Source: Selaginella tamariscina (lineage: Eukaryota > Streptophyta > Lycopodiopsida > Selaginellales > Selaginellaceae). Taken from it: a DNA stretch of 64,000 bases. Below are positions 12,151-25,260 of this stretch, one piece after another. Location: the NCBI GenBank assembly GCA_003024785.1, contig PUQB01000026.1, positions 793,531-857,530 of the forward strand, in the 5' to 3' direction. The notes beneath the pieces are model-generated. The model searched no databases, had not been told where the DNA came from, and saw nothing but the letters and a program-made list of their open reading frames with translations. The position numbers and the translations under genes were made by a program. Each line of letters begins with the position of its first letter. Within the stretch, counting starts at the first letter, position 1.

Positions 12151-14226
12151 ACAACCTTGAGAGTCTAACTCAAATGCCTAAATAAGTACATTAAGTTTTT
12201 ATTAACTCTCCAACCCTAGAGGATGATAAAGCTAAGGTACCTCTTGAGGAATTATTTTCATCCAGAAGTACAACCCCTTTAAGCCAAAAAGGGGTACCCT
12301 CATGACTAACCCTTAAGGGTTTGAGTGTACCTTAAACCTAGGGTTAGTACTTAGTGAGGACATGAGTGTGCGTTGTAAGTGGACACAGTTGTTTTGTTAA
12401 GTAAACTCCATAACGCTAGGTTTTGAATAACATGTATCATATAGCATAGTGTCACATCTTCATGTGACATTGTTTTCCAAGATGTGCTCAGACTCAAGAG
12501 TTACACTTGATGCCATGAATGTGGCTCACAAATGCCAACTTTATAACCCCTTTCCCTATAAACCCTCAAACATGGTAAAGTTAACTTGTCGATTAAGATC
12601 TTAAGCCCATATTTGGATAAGGACACAGAAGTGCACTGCTTAACTGGGAGTGTAGATATTAGCTTGATATGAAGGAGGAGGTTGGAGACAAATATTAACA
12701 GGATGTGTACTTCAACAAGACCTCCCATGCACAAATTCCCTAATGTTAAAGGTAAGCTAGATGTACTTGGAAGTTAAGGCGGCATAACATAAGGTTGTGC
12801 CTTAATGACTGTTAAACAAGAAAACTCATCTTTTCCTAATCAATTGATACCTTCTTACAACCGATAGAAAAAGTTAGACGTTTTCCTTTTTTTCTTACCC
12901 TTAACGTTTTAAATCACTTTCTTATGGTGTCACAATAACTAGTATCTAAAGTCAATTGCTAGACACATCATTTTTTCTTCTTTCCTTCTTGATAAGGATT
13001 CCTTCCTATGCAACCTTCCTTCTAAGCTACTTACAAACCTTCCTACCCTTATTCTCTCCACAGTAGGATGTCTTATGCTTTGAACTTTCTACCTTTAGCA
13101 TTGTCCCCTCATTATTCATTGTTGTGTCCTCACGACAACGCATCCTGAGCATCATCATGATATTCAACATCCTCATGGTCCTTATACTTTTAAAAATCTG
13201 CTTTCTCCTTATCTAGCTCTTGCTATACCATCGTGACTTAGAGATGAAGAGCCTATGTCTCCTTTCTGAGTTGCTCATTTTCCTCTTGGGGACGTTGAAA
13301 CTCGTCGACTACCATTGTAAGAACAGTTGTAGTTTGTTGACTATCATCCTGCGCTTGTAGAACATCAAGGTCATTGGCTCTTGCAATGTCTAAGTGGGCT
13401 TGACATCCATGACTAGACTGGTGTTTGTGGCTTCGGCAAGCACTACACCCCTTTGCTAATTATGCCATGAATCACTGCCATCTTTGGTGCCATAACATTC
13501 TCCATAGCTTGCAACTTTGTCCTTAATTGTATACCTTGCGTGCACCAAACGATTGAAGAGGTTCGCAGCTAGTTGTGTCACATCTTGCATTTCTTGCCAT
13601 TTGCTCCACAACCTCTTGCTGAAGTTGTGCAAGGATTTGCACAAACCACATCTGAATATTTGTGGCTTGCACATCCTTCCATTGTGAATGCTCTATGATG
13701 CTTGAAGACCATATTTGCTTCCCTATTGCCATCTGAATGCTATTGTTGCTGCTCTCCCTCCTCAAACCAGAAATCACATACTTGCATGTTCTGCAATCCA
13801 TTGTCATGATATGCACCTCTACCATACATACTTGCATGTGCTCACGATGATTACTAAAAAGGTGGCAGATTGAATTGGCATCGTGCAAACTTGGATACTC
13901 TCGCCATGGGTTCATTCGTGCTCAAACTTTCTGGAGCTAGATTGTGAGTTATACCCTTAGTTGTTGGTATAATCGTTGGAGATGGAATATCCTAAAATGA
14001 ATCCGATTTTGGAACATTTCATTTCGCATCCAATTGCTCAATCACCTATTCAACCACTCTTTCCTTACCTTGGCCTATGCCTTCTCCGATGGGGTATACA
14101 TCTCCTCCAATGGGACCATCACTAAAATTATATCATCGGTAACAGCTTGCTTAATTGTAATAGCTCTATAATGAATTCCTACTCCATTTCCATCTCATGT
14201 TGCTCCTCATCCACATCCGTCTTAGC
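12151..14226. mobile_element. Interior remnant of an older repeat element
   Basis: 12155-12945 is a diverged direct copy of 24141-25260, and 12965-13110 resembles 22180-22320. On the minus strand 13456-13915 is open in two overlapping frames with Gln-rich peptide (AQLQQEVVEQMARNA). This could be a decayed gag-like or transposon protein, but no domain is clear. The strand and fragmentation suggest an old element, not a host gene. Confidence 0.5.
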
Positions 14227-14832
14227 TGTCATGACCCGATACAGGATACAGGATTCCGGATACAGGATATGGGTTGCAGGACTTTCCTACAGGATTCCGA
14301 ATATAGGATATGGGTTGCAGGACTTTCCTACAGGATATTCCTACCAAGATTCTGGACACAAGATACGGTTCAGGATATTCCTACAGGATATGCCACATGA
14401 TATGCCTAGAGGATAAGGGACATGTGGACTCATCTTAGCCTTTGCATACATGCAGTCACTTTGCATGCATGCAACCACTTTTAGCACTCATGCCTAGATT
14501 AGCTCTTGGAGTTGTGAGCATAAAAGCTCCGACCTAATTGTTGTACAATCAATTACTATCAACACCAGTCTTATTACGATCAATCTCGTTCTTGTCTTGT
14601 TTCCTGTCTTACTCCTGGATCCTGTCTTGTTCCCGGATTCTGTCCTGTTTCTGTCTTTCTTGGATCCTGTCTTGCGCCTTCCTGTCTTGCTCCCGGATTC
14701 TATCTTGATCCTGTCTTGCTCTTGGATCCGTCATGTTCCTATTCCTGTCCTGCTCTCTGTCCTGCTCCTAAGTCAAGCCTTCATGTTCTTGAAATCCTGT
14801 TCTCTTCCTGGTTCCTGGATCGTGGCTTGACA
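14227..14832 (+). repeat. 5' LTR of the chromovirus
   Basis: The first ~180 bp is built from copies of an ACAGGAT-centred phrase (GATACAGGATATGGGTTGCAGG and variants). The last ~250 bp is built from its complement word TCCTGT (CCTGTCTTGCTCC variants). The middle contains two CATGCATGCA-type blocks. Confidence 0.9.
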
Positions 14833-14926
14833 GTTTGATAGTAACTGCTTCATAACTCTCCGTTTTCCAGCTACTTTTTTTCCTTGATTCCTTTCCTTCG
14901 TTTCCTCCTTTTTTCTTTCATAGATT

Positions 14927-15900
14927 ATGGCTAATTTTGAGCACTTTCAATGCGAGCACCAAATGTTGCTTCATGAGCTGGCCACTTTGCACCAAGTGGT
15001 CACCGATCTGCAAGGTTCCACCAATGCAGCATGTGCAGCTGCGGATGCATTCTCCAAGGCTGCTGCGCAGGCTCTCTCTCAGGCATCGGTGGTTCCCTCT
15101 TCATCGAATTTTTCTTCGGAGCCGAAGGTTAGCATGCCAGAGAAGTTCAGTGGTAATCGTGCCGATTTCTAAGGTTTCCTGAATCAGATCTGACTCTTGA
15201 TCCGCATGCAACCCGCCGCTACTCGACTGATGCTCAAAAGGTGGGTCTTTGGCATCCTTACTAAGTGGATCTCCACGGGCCTGGGTTGCTCCCTTGCTGG
15301 AGCGTGACGACCCATTGATGGAAGACTTTGAAGGTTTCGTGGCTACTTTTGAAGCCTGTTTTGGAGATCCTGATAAGTACCGTTCTGCATGCACAAAGTT
15401 ACGGAAGCTCACTCAAGGATCCGACCAGCTTCCGTCTATGCATCCGAATTTCAGCAACTTTGCATGAACATTCCATGGGACGAGACTGCATTGATCGAAC
15501 ACTTCTGTTTTGGGTTGAGGGATGACGTGAAGGACCTTCTCCTTACGTTACCGGATGCCCAAACATTAGCGGAGATCATGCAATAAGCTGTTCGTTGAGA
15601 CAACCATTTGTTCGAGCATCGTCAGGAAAGATCCCGTCAACAGTTCTTGCAAACCAATCCTGCAGCTGTGGTACATGTTCCTGCACCACCTTCTGGAGTA
15701 GTTCCTATGGAGGTTGAGAAATCCAAGCGTGGCTCTCTTTCCGCTGCTGAGAAGCAACGTCGCCGCAGCGAGAACCTGTGCTTGTATTGTGGTGGAGCAG
15801 GACACAAGGTGGCAGATTGTCCTATTAAAGCCAGGAACTTCAAGACGCGTGAAGTTGAAGCTGAAGTTCAGTCGGAAAACTCCAATGTCCACTTCATCTA
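14927..15900 (+). pseudogene. gag: Gag of the chromovirus, frame-broken
   Basis: An ATG at 14927 opens an Ala/Ser-rich N-terminus that leads to VSMPEKFSGNRADF, a common gypsy gag start of the core. A TAA ends that frame at about 15170. Core pieces continue in other frames (FEACFGDPDKY near 15350, FCFGLRDDVKDLL near 15505), and the zinc knuckle CLYCGGAGHKVADC lies at about 15780-15822. Stops and shifts near 15175, 15460 and 15585 break the frame. Confidence 0.8.
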
Positions 15901-15912
15901 GGAGCCGCGAAG

Positions 15913-18900
15913 TTGGATGTAGGTGCAGGCTCCATTGGTGCTGCTCATACCATCCCATCATTTAAGTTTCTTGTACACATTCATCTTAATAATCGAGAGC
16001 TCAAGGAGTTTGCCTTGTTAGACACTGGTGCAAATGCATGCTTCATGGATGACACTTTTGCAACTCAACATGGCATTTTGGTGGTGAAGTTGAAGTGTGC
16101 AGTTCCTGTAGAGGTGGCCGATGGGCGTTTAATTGCTTCTGGCGCGGTTACCCATGCTACCAAACCTCTCTCCTGCAGTTATGGCACATTCAACTGTTCA
16201 ATTTCCTTCAACTTGATCAAGACTCGGTCGACTCCCATCATTTTGGGCATGCCATGGTTTGTTGTTGCAAATCCGCAAGTCGATTGGAAGTTTAGGACGC
16301 TCACGTTTTCCTCTTCGATAGCTAGGATCAATCCTATACCTTCCTGTGTGCAGGATACATCCTTAGTATCTGAGGCAGTACAAGCTACAGGATTGACCGT
16401 GCATGTTCCTGTACCAGTGTTGAAGACTCCTCCTCGATAGGATTCACCTCATGTCAGTTCCTCAGCACATCCGCAGGCTCTCTCCACTCCTGTAAGTTTG
16501 TGGTTTCCTGTACAGGGTTCTTCTAATCCTATATCAGTTCCTCCTCAACAGGATCCACCTCCTGTTGATTCGTCAGCACATTCGCAGGTTTTTCCCACTC
16601 CTGCACAACCATTCAAACCCCATGGACTACAGGACATTTTGAGTACACGTAATGCCTTTTGGCCTTATCAATGCCCCAGCATGTTCCAACACATGGTGAA
16701 CGACATCTTTCGCAACTTCTTGGACCAGTTTGTGGTGATTACCTCAACGACATTTTGATTTTCTCCAGACCAGGCGGCACATGACAAGCATGTACGACTA
16801 GTTCTAGAGCGGCTTCGCGAGCATGGCCTATACGCGAAGTTGGAGAAGTGTTTTTTCGATAGGGATTCGGTGGAGTTCTTGGGCTACATCGTCTCTCTGT
16901 TGGTGTTTCCATGGACATGCACAAGGTGAAGACCATCGTGGAGTGGGAGAGGCCCAAGTCGTACAAAGATGTACAATGTTTTCTTAGCTTTGCAAACTTC
17001 TACAGGTAGTTCATATAGGACTTCTCCAAGCGTGTACTTCCACTCACGGAACTCACCAAGCGCACAGGGCTTTTCTCTTGGTCCGACAAGGCGGAACACG
17101 CGTTCACAACACTCAAGGACGCCTTCACGACAGCTCCAATTTTAGCACATCCTGACTCTTCTCATCCTTTCTTCATTAAAGCAGATGCCTCGAATTTTGC
17201 AATAGGATCCGTCCTATCACAAGTTGAAGAAGACAAGTTGCTTCATCTTGTAACTTTCACTCTCGTAAGTTCCTGTCAGCCGAGATTAATTACGAGATTC
17301 ATGACAAGGAACTCAAGCCATTATGGATTCATTCGAGGAGTGGCAGCATTTCCTAGAAGGTGCTGCACATCCTGTACAAGTTCTTACGGATCACAAGAAC
17401 TTGGAGTACTTTCAAACGGCTCGATTCTCAGTCAGTGACAGGCTAGGGGGCGGAGTTCCTATCACGTTTTGACTTCGTCATCGTTTACATGCCCGGTTTT
17501 CGGATGGCAAGGCGAACGCATTGTCTAGGCGCTCTTACCTTGCACCAAGCCCGGGCGATCCTGCATTTGACTGTCAAAGGCAAGTGTTGTTGGGTCCTGA
17601 TCGATTCCGGCTTGCGGCATTGCAAGTTCATCAGGCTCCAGCAAATTCAACACTCCTACAGGACGTCCGTTCGCAGTTGGCTACAGACGACTTGGCAAAG
17701 AATGTGTTCTCACACATTCATCCTGACGTTGCAAGTTCCTCTTCCTCCAATTCCCGTTCAGACTACAAGCTGTTCACCATACAGGATGGACTCCTATACC
17801 GGGAAGGTCTCCTGTACGTTCCTGTTGGTATTTCCAGGACTCGTGTGGTACAGGATTGTCATGATACCCCGGCTACAGGACATTTTGGTGTGGCCAAGAC
17901 AGTGGAGTTGGTGACTCGCAACTATTGGTGGCCTGGGTTGCGAGGTTTTGTGGAGAGGTTTGTACGGAGTTGTGACACTTGTAACAGGTCGAAGATGCAC
18001 CCTCTTGTCTTCTCCGTCCTCTTCCTGTTCCTTCTGCTCCTTGGAGATCCATTTCTATGGATTTCCTCACAGATCTTCCTCCTTCTTATGGATTCGATGC
18101 AATTCTTGTGGTGGTTGATCGTTTCACTAAGCAGGCTCATTTCCTACCCTACAACAAGACAGCTACAGGTCAGATAACTGCTGAGTTGGTGATCCGTGAG
18201 GTGTTCCGACATCATGGTCTTCTTGAGAGCATTGTTTCCGATCGAGGTCCACAATTGATGTCCAAGTTTTGGCAAGAGCTTCTTCGAGTCTACAAGTTAA
18301 AGCGGATCTTTCTTCAGGATATCATCCGCAAACCGATGGTAGTCCGAACACACAATTCAGACATTGGAACAGTATCTTCATTGCTTCATCAGTTACCAGC
18401 AGGACAACTGGTGGACCTTCTTCCAATGGCGGAGTTTGCCTACAACAACTTCATTCACGCATCTACAGGACAGACACCTTTTTTTGCTCTTACAGGCCAT
18501 CATCCACGTTTTGACTTTGCTCCTCCCGCTTCTCCTTCTTCCGCTCCTGCAGTACAGGATCGTCTCCAGCATCTTCGCCAGGTACAGGAGGATCTCCAGG
18601 TTCATCTTCAGCAGGCACAGGAACGATACAAGCATCATGCTGATGCTCACCGTCAGCCAGCACCTGCATACCAGATTGTGATCTCGTGTGGCTTCTTCGT
18701 CGACACATTCGCACAATAGGCCTTCTTCTAAGTTGGATTTTCAACGATTGGGCCTTACAGGATCATGGCGGAGGTAAATCCTGTAGCTTTCCGACTCGAG
18801 TTACCATCCACGGTGAACTTCATCCTGTGTTTCACACCTCCTTGTTGGAGCCGTATCATCCTTCTTCTCTTCCTGGTCGTGTTTCTTTCTCCCCCTCCTG

Positions 18901-19122
18901 TGGTCATTGACACTGAACTTGAGTACAAAGTTGCAGCTATCCTTGATTCTCGTCTTCATCACCGCCAACTCCAATACTTGGTGGATTGGAAAGGGTATTT
19001 GCCTACTGATCGCACTTGGGAACCTGCATCCAACTTACTCCATGCTTCTCTCCAAGGTTGCTGCCTTCCATCGGCATTATCCTGCTAAACCAGGTCCCAA
19101 GACTCGTGGAACTCATTTTTAG
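15913..19122 (+). pseudogene. pol: Pol of the chromovirus, with RT deletion and frame breaks
   Basis: Protease: LLDTGANACF at about 16015 and ILGMPW at about 16240. The region 16440-16620 is low-complexity Pro/Gln coding, followed at once by the middle of the RT palm (PSMFQHMVNDIF, 16676), so the RT fingers and the first catalytic Asp appear to be missing. The tail of the RT active-site region is near 16745 in a shifted frame. RNase H: about 17090-17240 (ADASNFAIGSVLSQ). Integrase: His-Cys finger with GHFGVAKT and CDTCNRSK (17880-17995) and core motifs VVDRFTKQAHF and SDRGPQLMS (18110-18260). Chromodomain: YLVDWKGYLPTDRTWEP at 18970-19025. Confidence 0.88.
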
Positions 19123-19133
19123 GGAGGAGGTGT

Positions 19134-19751
19134 TGTCACGACCCGATACAAAATACAGGATTCCGGATACAGGATATGGGTTGCAGGACTTCCTACAGGA
19201 TTCCGAATACAGGATATGGGTTGTAGGACTTTCCTACAGGATATTCCTACCAGGATTCCGGACACAGGATACGGTTGCAGGATATTCCTACAGGATATGC
19301 CATAGGATATGCCTAGAGGATAAGGGACATGTGGACTCATCTTAGCCTCTGCATGCATGCAGTCACTTTGCATGCATGCAACCGCTTTTAGCACTCATGC
19401 CTAAATTAGCTCTTGGAGTTGTGAGCATAAAAGCTCCGACCTAATTGTTGTACAATCAATTACTATCAACACCAGTCTTATTACGATCAATCTCGTTCTT
19501 GTCTTGTTTCCTGTCTTACTCCTGGATCCTGTCCTGCTCCTGTCCTGTTCCTGGATCCTGTCCTGTTTCTGTCTTGTTCTAGATCCTGTCCTGCGCCTTC
19601 CTGTCTTGCTCCCGGATCCTATCTTGATCCTGTCTTGCTCTTGGATCCGTCCTGTTCCTATTCATGTCCTGCTCTCGGTCCTGCTCCTAAGTCAAGCCTT
19701 CCTGTTCTTGGAATCATGTTCTCTTCTTGGTTCCTGGATCGTGGCTTGACA
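19134..19751 (+). repeat. 3' LTR of the chromovirus
   Basis: Preceded by AGGGAGGAGGTGT, a good polypurine tract. It shares the ACAGGAT and TCCTGT word structure with the 5' LTR and differs from it at many scattered positions. Confidence 0.9.
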
Positions 19752-22700
19752 ATCTTAGCCACACAAATTTCCTGCTTTGCCTAATCTTTTTTCTCATGTT
19801 CCACTTCCTTTGGCTCATCCTCCTTACCTGGTCCTCCGCAAGTTCCTTCTCCAATGTAGTAACTTTTGTGTGGTCGTCCTTGTCCTCCCCAAGATTGACA
19901 CCATTGGCTTGTTACCAAAGAGAACAACAAGGTCAGCAATGAAAGGAGCAAAGCTAAAGTCCTCTGGGACCCATGACACCTTTGAAGAACGTGGGTCTCT
20001 CAACCCTTGGCTTCTTCTTCTTGGGAGTCTTTTTTGTCTGCTTCTCCACCTTAGTACCTGATTCCTTTGACTTAGGCTTGGGCTCCTTACGTTTAGTTTT
20101 AGCCTTCCATTTAACTTGCCATTTCAGGAGTTGCTCCCTTTCCTTTTGTACTTGCTTCATTCGAGCCAATGTCTCAAGCTCAACTAGCTCTCTATGTTGC
20201 CACACATAATCGACAATCACCTATACTCAAGTGAATTCCATCAAAGACGATTCCTCACCCCGTTTCTCCAATCCTTGCAACATGCATAGATGCTCTCTCA
20301 ACCTCTTAAGCAAATACAACACAAAGCCAACTAGTCTCTTCTTCTTCAACCCTTCATATAAGGACATCATTGGAATCGATGTCGTCATTTGAGAAGTGTA
20401 AAACTCAAAGGCATTAATGATGAAGTTCACTTCTAATTGAGTCTTCTCTATCAAATTGAAAAGCTTAAGCCCAAGCTTACCTTCTTTTAGGAATCAAGCT
20501 CTCTATAATGAGGAGCTTCTCCTCGTCCATGTAAACAACAAAACCAAACTCAAGTTTGTCAACCTTCTCTATAAGTATGACCAGTGCAAAAACACTGCTC
20601 ATCATGGGGCTCTTCATCTCTCAAAAGTTCAACATATGAAATCTAATTCCTTTAAGACTCTCTCCATTTCCGGGGAGAAATCTCATTCGGTATGGACCAA
20701 TTACACATATCCTAATCTCTCACCTTCTGGTGGATTCACTAACTCTTTGCAATTCCTGGTAAGCAACAATCCTTTCTTTGTAGCCATATCTCTCTCACTG
20801 CACATTGTAGAAAACCTTATATCTACTTCATCATTTTTAGCACATAGCAATAAAGAGAATATACTTCTCAAACCCATAAAAATATTATTGTTGCAACGTT
20901 TTCAACCATTCCTTTAATCTCCCCTCTTTCTAATGTTGTAACTCCACAACTTTTTTTTCCTTCACTGACTTAACCCAAAAAGGGCCTATCTAGTTCATAT
21001 TAAGCTTCTTATTTATCTCCTTGATTTTTCTTCTATACCAGAGGTCTCTTTCCTGAATCTCCTTTCCTTGTCTCTTCCTATTGAACAATGCCTTTCTCCT
21101 CTTTTGAATTTCTGGTCATAAGGCATAAATTCTTACTTTTTTAGCTATATTAAACAACTTGCTAATGATTCATTCTCTCCCATATTATATTAAAATGTAA
21201 TTCTCAAGGATGGCACAATATACTCACTCAATGTTACGGCCTTTAGTCGATATGTAAGTTAAAAAAGTGTCATAGCTATAGCAATTTTATAAGCTGTCCT
21301 ATAAGGCTAGAGAATTTCTGGTAGCTTTTCATCTCAATCCTTTCTATTTTCATAGACACCTTTCTTAAAATATTTTGAAGAACTTTGTTTATAGATTTAA
21401 CATGAGGTAATATGATGCAGACTTTTTATGTGTTATCACGAACTTCTTCATAATGATATAAATTGTTGCATTAATAAAATGCTTACTCACAATTTTCTTA
21501 AGAATTCCATAACATGCTATTATAATATTATATATAACTTGCAATGTATTATTTGCTTCCACCTATTTTGTCATATAATTCATTAGTACCAACAGATATT
21601 GGTTCCTTTTAAATTCATAGGATTTTAATAGGTCATATAAAATTCATTCTCCACTTCTAAAAAAGTTCTAATGGGAGAATTGGGTTTGTAATTTGCATCT
21701 ATTTCTTTGAGGGCCATGTTATGCAATGCTCACCTACATCTTGCCATATAGTAGGTACTTGTTGAACAAAAAAAAACTCACATTTTCCTGTTCAACTGAA
21801 ACCTTTTCACAATTGACATGAAAAACTAAACATTTTCCTTTCTACTTATTTCTTTTTCTTACTTGCGGAAACATTATTCATGTAGAGAAAATGAAATCTT
21901 ACTTATTGTTCATGAATGTATATCTCATACCTTAGACCCATCTTTAAGATCAAAGATAAAGATGGCATAAGCTATTGAATGAGAAAGAATCATATATATA
22001 TATATATGACTTGAGAGAGTTATATAGTAAAGAAGAACTCAACACTCAAAATTATATAAGCACACTTGCTTTAAGAATATGAACAAGTACAATGAAGCAA
22101 GTGGGAAGACTCTCATATGGAAAACTCTCATATATGGCCTTTCTCATACCTACCTACTCCATTTTCTATTCTTACCACATTATTCTTTCCTTTTTCTTTT
22201 CTTCTCCTCTCGATAAGGATTTCCTTCCTATGCAACCTTTCTTTCAAAACTACCTATCTATCCTTATTCTCTCCATAGTAAAATGTCCTATACTTATAAT
22301 ATTTTACCTTTAACACCACCATAACCTTGAAGGATTTTCTTTATTGTTATATCCTTTGTAAATGACCTTTTACCAAGCCTAATGAGCCTCTTTAAGGACA
22401 CCCGAGACCTCTAGAGGATCTACACACCTCCTTAGCACTCCATCCATCCCAATTTATATAACTTTCCTCCTACCAGAGAAACTTTGTGTTTTGAAACTCA
22501 TGACGAAAATTTATTTGCATCTGTTGTTTATATATAAAAGGTACTGTTCATGTGGATAAAACTTTATTATATGATCTAGCCACTTTGGTGGACATCTACT
22601 TGGAATAAATTTGCATTAGGAAAATCATTCATATTATGGTATGATTCTTCCTATCATAATACGACTTAAGTGCTTATGTTGCTTCTAGGTTTATGAATAA

Positions 22701-22989
22701 TTTCAAAAATTATATTCCTTTAAAAGCAAAAACTATCTAGTTAATCTTCCTATAACTACTGGTTTATTTAATAAATATAATAGTGCCTTATGGTTTACAA
22801 AAATTCTTACTTTGTTAGCCAAAAGGTAATGTCTAAACTTATAAATGGCATATACCATCCCTGATGCTTCCTTTCTGTAGTAGTATAATTTTATTTTTGA
22901 ATATTCAAAATTATAAAATAAATTTCTAGAAATTTACATGAGTATTTCAAAAAAGTAAAATAAAAATAAAAATAGCGTATGTTATCTTT
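19752..22989. mobile_element. Older repeat-element interior, right of the chromovirus
   Basis: 19960-20620 is the reverse complement of about 23450-24105. The minus strand has two adjacent open stretches: 20227-20454, and 19954-20220 with a Lys-rich coiled stretch ending in a KKTPKKKK-type basic run. They look like parts of one decayed protein of an old element. The rest (20620-22990) is AT-rich without a supported gene. 22180-22320 resembles 12965-13110. Confidence 0.45.
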
Positions 22990-23450
22990 TTTTCTTCTTT
23001 TCCATATATATATATGTATATATATATTAATGGACTATACATGTGTATATGTGTTCTTTAAGTACGTTTTATACATTTCAAATTAAATGATAATAATATT
23101 TTGGAAAGAAAAATTAAACAAATTATATGAACAAATTATATACATATAAATTTAAATATGTACATACTAAATACATGTGTACTTTTCCATTTTGTTGTTG
23201 GATGTATTAATGCATTTTTCATGTTATTTATATGCATAGTCAGTCATTGGTTGCCCTTTATATCTCGTAATATACAACATGTAATATGTATTATATTATA
23301 ATATGTATAACTTCTAAATATACATAAAGTGCTACACATATATATTAATTAATGCTAATGAGTATATTTTAAATGGTCACCCATGAAGATATGAATTTGG
23401 AATAATTTAAAAAGTTGAAATAAATATAATTTATTCTCCGAGTTCATGTA
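22990..23450. repeat. Left arm of a second inverted pair (with 29196-29515)
   Basis: Matches the reverse complement of 29196-29515, for example ATGCATAGTCAGTCATTGGT near 23233 and AGATATGAATTTGGAATAAT near 23387. The similarity stops sharply after CTCCGAGTTCA at about 23450, where the other inverted copy (of 19960-20620) begins. Confidence 0.75.
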
Positions 23451-24140
23451 GAGTCCCATGATGAGCAATGTCTTGAGGTTGACAACTTGACATGCTCCTC
23501 ATTACGAGGAGCTTGATTTAGAAGATTTTTCTTCTTTCCTAGTCCAAAGTGAGGTGAAGGCTGATAAGACTCACTTAACAGCCTATTTGAAAGAAGGTAA
23601 GCAATATTGGGCTTAAACTTTCAGATTTGATGGAGGAAATCAATTAGTAATGAACTTCATTATCAATGCCTTTGAATTTCGCACTTCTCAATATCATGGC
23701 ATATCAAATCCAATATGTCCTTATATGAAGGGTTGAAGGAGAAGAGATCGGTTAGCTTCGCATCGTATTTGCTTAAGAGGTTGAGAAGAGCATTTATGCG
23801 TGTTGTAGGGATTGGATAAACGAGGTGAGCAATCGTCTATTGATGGCATTCACTTGAGTATAGGTGATTGTCGATTATGTGTGGCAACACAGAGAGCTAA
23901 TTACATGGAGACATTGGCTTGGATGAAGTAAGTACAAAAAGGGGGTAGCTTCTTTTGAAGGAGCTAGAGGCTAAACATAAGGAGCCCGAGCCTTAAGTTA
24001 AAGGAACCATGTAGTGATCCTTCGATTGAAGTGGAGAAGCAAATAGAAAAGACTCTCAAAAAAGAAGAAGCCGAGGGTTGAGAGACCCACGTTAGCAAAG
24101 AGGACAATGAGGTCAGAATTGAAACAAGCAAAGCTAAAGC
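23451..24140. repeat. Inverted copy of 19960-20620
   Basis: Carries the same decayed protein region as 19954-20454 but on the plus strand (for example GGGTTGAGAGACCCACGTTAGC near 24080 against the complement at 19985). No intact frame remains. Confidence 0.75.
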
Positions 24141-25260
24141 CCTTGAGAGTCTAACTTAAATGTCCAAATAAGGAAATTAAGTTCTCTAGAATGACTATTT
24201 CCCCAACCCTAGAGGATGATAGAGTTAAAGCATCATCACTTATCCCTTGAAAGATTACCTTCATCCATGAGTACAACCCCTTTAAGGCGACAAGGGGTCC
24301 CCCAAACCACGACTAACCCTTAAGGATTTGAGTGGTTAAGTCATACCCTAGACTTAGGGTTGGTACTTAATGAGGACATGAGTATGCATTGTAGGCAGAC
24401 ATAAGTGTTATGCTAAGTAAACTTCATAAGGCTAAGTTTGGATAATATGTATCTTGTAGCCTGCTTCTCAAGATGTGGGCTATCTCACCATAGCTCCTCA
24501 GACTTAAGAGTTACACTTAGTGCTACGAATGTGCCTCATAAATGCCAACTTTAGAACCCTTTTTCCTATAAACCCTCAAACATGGTAAAGTTAACTTGTC
24601 AGCTAAGATCCTAAGCCCATAGTTGGACAAGGACATAAAAGTGCACTGTTTAACTACGAGTGTAGGTCTTAACTTGACATAAAGGAGGAGGCTAGAGACA
24701 AGAACTAACAAGACGTGTACTCCAACAAGATCTTCCATGTGCAAATTTGCCAATGTTAAGGATAAGTCACCCCGAAGGTGGGACATACCCTTGTCGTCTG
24801 AAAGTTAAAGCAACATAACATAAGGTTATGTCTTAACAACTGTTGAATAAAAAAATTTATTTTTTCCTATTTAATCGATACCTTCTTATAACCGGCATCA
24901 TGAATTAACTTTTTTGGCTTAAACCATGGACTTTACTATTCATAAATAATAAACCCTAATCTTATATATATATATATATAATATATATTATATATATATA
25001 TATATAATTATATAATGAATAAATTCAAAAGATATTAATAAAATTAAAGAATATAAAATTAAATTTATATATTTAATCTAATTTGAAATCATTAAAAATC
25101 TATATAAATTTTTAAAATTTATTAATCTAAATGACCATGGTTATTTGGTAGTTTAAATTATGATTTAAATTAAAATTGTTAATCCTTGACCAACATAAAA
25201 AGTTAAACGTTTTCCTTTTTACCTACCTTTAATGTTTTGAATCACTTCCTTAGGGTTATT
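24141..25260. repeat. Direct copy of 12155-12945 with a ~300-bp insertion
   Basis: Shared phrases include CTTGAGAGTCTAACT, AACCCTAGAGGATGATA and GATACCTTCTTA. Between 24897 and about 25198 the copy is interrupted by an AT-rich block not found at the other site. It holds a long (TA)n palindrome at 24963-25010 and begins near AACTTTTTTGGCTTAAACCATG. Confidence 0.75.

Larger units (their letters stand above)
14227..19751 (+). mobile_element. Ty3/gypsy chromovirus-type retrotransposon, degraded
   Basis: A 5.5-kb element bounded by LTRs of about 606 and 618 bp that begin TGTCATGACC / TGTCACGACC and end CTTGACA. A TCTTAGC word lies directly before the left LTR and one base after the right LTR, a likely target duplication. 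The order gag, protease, RT remnant, RNase H, integrase, chromodomain is that of a chromovirus. It is inserted in the interior of the older inverted-repeat element. Confidence 0.92.

Noticed and set aside
20456..20917. 153-codon open frame on the plus strand
   Set aside because: It overlaps the inverted copy of an older element, is Ser/Leu/Asn-rich with no motif, and the matching region at 23450 does not keep the frame.
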